A stretch of 64,000 nt of DNA, from positions 533,130 through 597,129 of the forward strand of contig NZ_SRUO01000003.1 in NCBI RefSeq assembly GCF_004791025.1. Reading direction: 5' to 3'. Below the pieces are notes generated by a model that searched no databases, had not been told where the DNA came from, and was given only the letters and a program-made list of their open reading frames with translations. Origin of the DNA: Mesorhizobium sp. M4B.F.Ca.ET.203.01.1.1. GTDB lineage: Bacteria; Pseudomonadota; Alphaproteobacteria; Rhizobiales; Rhizobiaceae. Positions 62,321-64,000 of the stretch are shown piece by piece (position 1 is the stretch's first letter; each line of letters opens with the position of its first letter). Position numbers and translations under genes: made by a program.

Positions 62321-63592
62321 TCAGCCCTGTTCTTCCTTGGCGGGCTTGCCGGTCGTCGCCTCTGGCGGCTTCTCCCAGCCGAACACGCTGCGGCCGCCAA
62401 GCAGGTGCGACTGGTCGAACTCGCCGGCGACGATCTCTTTCAAACTGGGACCGGTGACGTAGCGTTCGACCTGACGGGACTGGTCGTCCAGCCGCTTCAG
62501 GGCGCCGATCTCCTCCTCCCGACCCAGCCTCGCCTTTTGCATCGCCGACTTCAGCACGCCGATCGTTTCATCATAGACCTTGAGCGGCACCGGGAACGGG
62601 TGCCGGTCCTTGCCGCCATGCGCCAGGGAAAAGCGTCCGGGATCGGAAAACCGGCATGGCGCGCCGTGCAGAACCTCGGCTACCAGCGCAAGGGCCCGCA
62701 CCGTGCGGGCGCCGACGCCGGGCACCAGCAGCAGCCCGGCAAAATCCTTCGGACCGCGATCGGCCGCCGCCGCGATGTTGCCGTGCAGGCGGCGCATGAC
62801 GACATCGCTTTCGCGCACATCATGGTGCGCCGGCATCACCAGATGCGGCAGCAGCGGCTGCGCCGGCGGCGGCGGCGTGCCACGCTCCAGCGCCGAAAGC
62901 TCGCTCACGATCCGGTCCGGTCCGAGATTGTGCAGAAGCTCCAGTTGCCGCTGTCGCGAGGCATCGGCGCGCCGGTCGGTCAGGTTGACGATCTCCCCTT
63001 GGTTGGCGCCCTCGATCGCGGCATGCGGCTGGTCGACGAAGCTTTTCAGGCCTTCCGCCAGCCAGTGATAGCGGCGCGCCACCCGGCTATCGCCGTTCAT
63101 GCCCTGTTGCACGACGACCCAGTTGCCGTCATCGGTGACGATGAAGCCGTGCAGGTAGAGATCGAATCCGTCCTGCACCGCGGCGCTGTCGACCTTGGCG
63201 ACCAGCCGGCTGGCGGTCGCCAGCCTGTCGCCATCGAAGCCGACGCGCTCGCCGATGGTGGCAAGCTCCTGCGGAGTCTTGCGCGAGTGCGCGCCACGGC
63301 CGCCACAGACGTGGACGCCGAGCTCGCCGGAAAGCGGCGACAGACCGCGCTTCAGGGCGCCGACAACGCTGGTGGTGATCCCGGACGAATGCCAGTCCAT
63401 GCCCATGACGGCTCCGAAGGACTGGAACCAGAACGGATGCGCCAGGCGGCGCAGCAATTCGTCGCGGCCGTAGTGATGGACGATCGCCTCGCACATGACG
63501 GCGCCAAGCCGGGTCATGCGATCGCCGAGCCATTTCGGCACGCGCCCGCCGTGCAGCGGAAGATCCGCACTTCCCGATCGCTGTGCCACCAA
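62321..63592 (-). CDS. DUF763-domain protein
   Basis: This 423-residue protein begins with the DUF763 mark RSGSADLPLHGGRVPKWL. Residues about 285-300 read LLLVPGVGARTVRAL, a helix-hairpin-helix-like element that contacts DNA in other proteins, and the C-terminal quarter is charged. The family is conserved in archaea and some bacteria without a known activity. A nucleic-acid role is inference. The start is TTG 63592 or GTG 63589, both behind GGAGAAAC. It ends 7 bp from the convergent PPC gene. Confidence 0.87.
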   Translation of the reverse strand: MVAQRSGSADLPLHGGRVPKWLGDRMTRLGAVMCEAIVHHYGRDELLRRLAHPFWFQSFGAVMGMDWHSSGITTSVVGALKRGLSPLSGELGVHVCGGRGAHSRKTPQELATIGERVGFDGDRLATASRLVAKVDSAAVQDGFDLYLHGFIVTDDGNWVVVQQGMNGDSRVARRYHWLAEGLKSFVDQPHAAIEGANQGEIVNLTDRRADASRQRQLELLHNLGPDRIVSELSALERGTPPPPAQPLLPHLVMPAHHDVRESDVVMRRLHGNIAAAADRGPKDFAGLLLVPGVGARTVRALALVAEVLHGAPCRFSDPGRFSLAHGGKDRHPFPVPLKVYDETIGVLKSAMQKARLGREEEIGALKRLDDQSRQVERYVTGPSLKEIVAGEFDQSHLLGGRSVFGWEKPPEATTGKPAKEEQG

Positions 63593-63834
63593 GTTTCTCC
63601 AGATACGCGGCAGGCTTCTGCGCCTTCGCTCCGGTCAGGAATGCATAGCCGCCGGTTCGATCATCACGCAAGGGACGGCAAAACTGGCGACGGCGCGTAG
63701 CCCAAAAGGGCTTTCTGAAGATCGGTACGGTACCCCGCGGCGTCAAGATCATCGGCGCCGTTCAGCGCTCGACTTTCTTGGCGCCGCAGTTCACCGGGTT
63801 GGCGGGTAGGGCGACCATCGTTGGCTGCCAAAGC

Positions 63835-63870
63835 AAAAGGCCCGCTGGCGAGGAGCCAAGCGGGCCTTTT
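63835..63870 (-). terminator. Strong stem-loop terminator after the tRNA gene
   Basis: AAAAGGCCCGCT (63835-63846) pairs perfectly with AGCGGGCCTTTT (63859-63870). It starts four bases beyond the tRNA 3' end and works in either direction. Confidence 0.85.
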
Positions 63871-63874
63871 GATT

Positions 63875-63951
<77 letters not shown>

Positions 63952-63957
63952 TCAACT

Positions 63958-64000
63958 ACGAGCAAGCGTTTGCTTGCGACCACGAGCAAGCGTTTGCTTG
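63958..64000. repeat. 24-bp tandem repeat of short hairpins upstream of the tRNA
   Basis: ACGAGCAAGCGTTTGCTTG occurs at 63958-63976 and again at 63982-64000 with a 24-bp period. Each copy contains the hairpin CAAGC-GTTT-GCTTG. The array probably continues beyond the window. It lies directly 5' of the tRNA gene. Confidence 0.75.

Noticed and set aside
63958..64000. Possible CRISPR array
   Set aside because: Units are 24 bp apart with only 5 bases between them, and there are no cas genes; this is a simple tandem hairpin repeat.

Overview
The window is high-GC, densely coded alphaproteobacterial DNA that looks like a Mesorhizobium-type rhizobium (Phyllobacteriaceae/Rhizobiaceae). The reasons are six ABC uptake systems packed side by side, many FCD-type GntR regulators, rhizobial palindromic intergenic elements, a short FtsZ of the rhizobial FtsZ2 type, a DUF3309 mini-protein and a biuret hydrolase that carries the Rhizobium enzyme's active-site residues. 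No phage, transposase, rRNA or CRISPR array is visible. One tRNA (initiator Met) lies at the right edge.

Layout. 1-3403 (minus): a carbohydrate ABC importer (binding protein, two permeases, start of a small membrane protein). 3760-7034: a TetR regulator divergent from a Tm-1-like/UPF0261, PEP-hydrolase-like TIM barrel and cupin trio. 7208-14746: an M24 peptidase divergent from a peptide-type (Dpp) ABC operon that ends in an ATC-hydrolase-like gene. One ATPase of that operon carries an in-frame palindromic element. 14771-28658: a large two-armed catabolic locus. GntR, GT1 glycosyltransferase, glutamine-synthetase-like and FAD amine oxidase genes lie on minus. A polyamine-type ABC importer, a second GT1 paralogue, three tandem DUF861 cupins and an aldehyde dehydrogenase lie on plus. 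28669-33619: a second polyamine-type importer with a LuxR-type regulator. 33597-42964: an FCD regulator divergent from an operon with a sigma-54-type promoter, a BMP/nucleoside-type ABC importer, biuret hydrolase, a second cysteine hydrolase, a cupin and allophanate hydrolase. 43031-47633: mannonate dehydratase, an SDR, a GntR regulator and a second glutamine-synthetase-like gene. 47765-55151: an arabinose/galactose-type ABC importer with an SDR, a DgoD-like dehydratase, a FadR-type regulator and a mutarotase. 55443-63592: mostly poorly characterised genes (ThuA-like, FtsZ2, DUF3309, FAD oxidase, DUF427, HAD-ATPase fusion, PPC/DUF296, DUF763).

How it works together. Most of the window is import plus first-step catabolism of small carbon and nitrogen compounds, each module with its own regulator. 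Two modules stand out. The 34.4-43 kb operon has everything needed to import biuret and hydrolyse it through allophanate to ammonia and CO2, and its near-perfect -24/-12 promoter predicts nitrogen control. The 14.8-28.7 kb locus resembles the gamma-glutamyl route of polyamine breakdown but adds two GT1 glycosyltransferases and a cupin triplet that this route does not use. It is the best candidate here for an undescribed pathway. A recurrent feature is an intercistronic stem-loop just after the binding-protein gene in most of the ABC operons.
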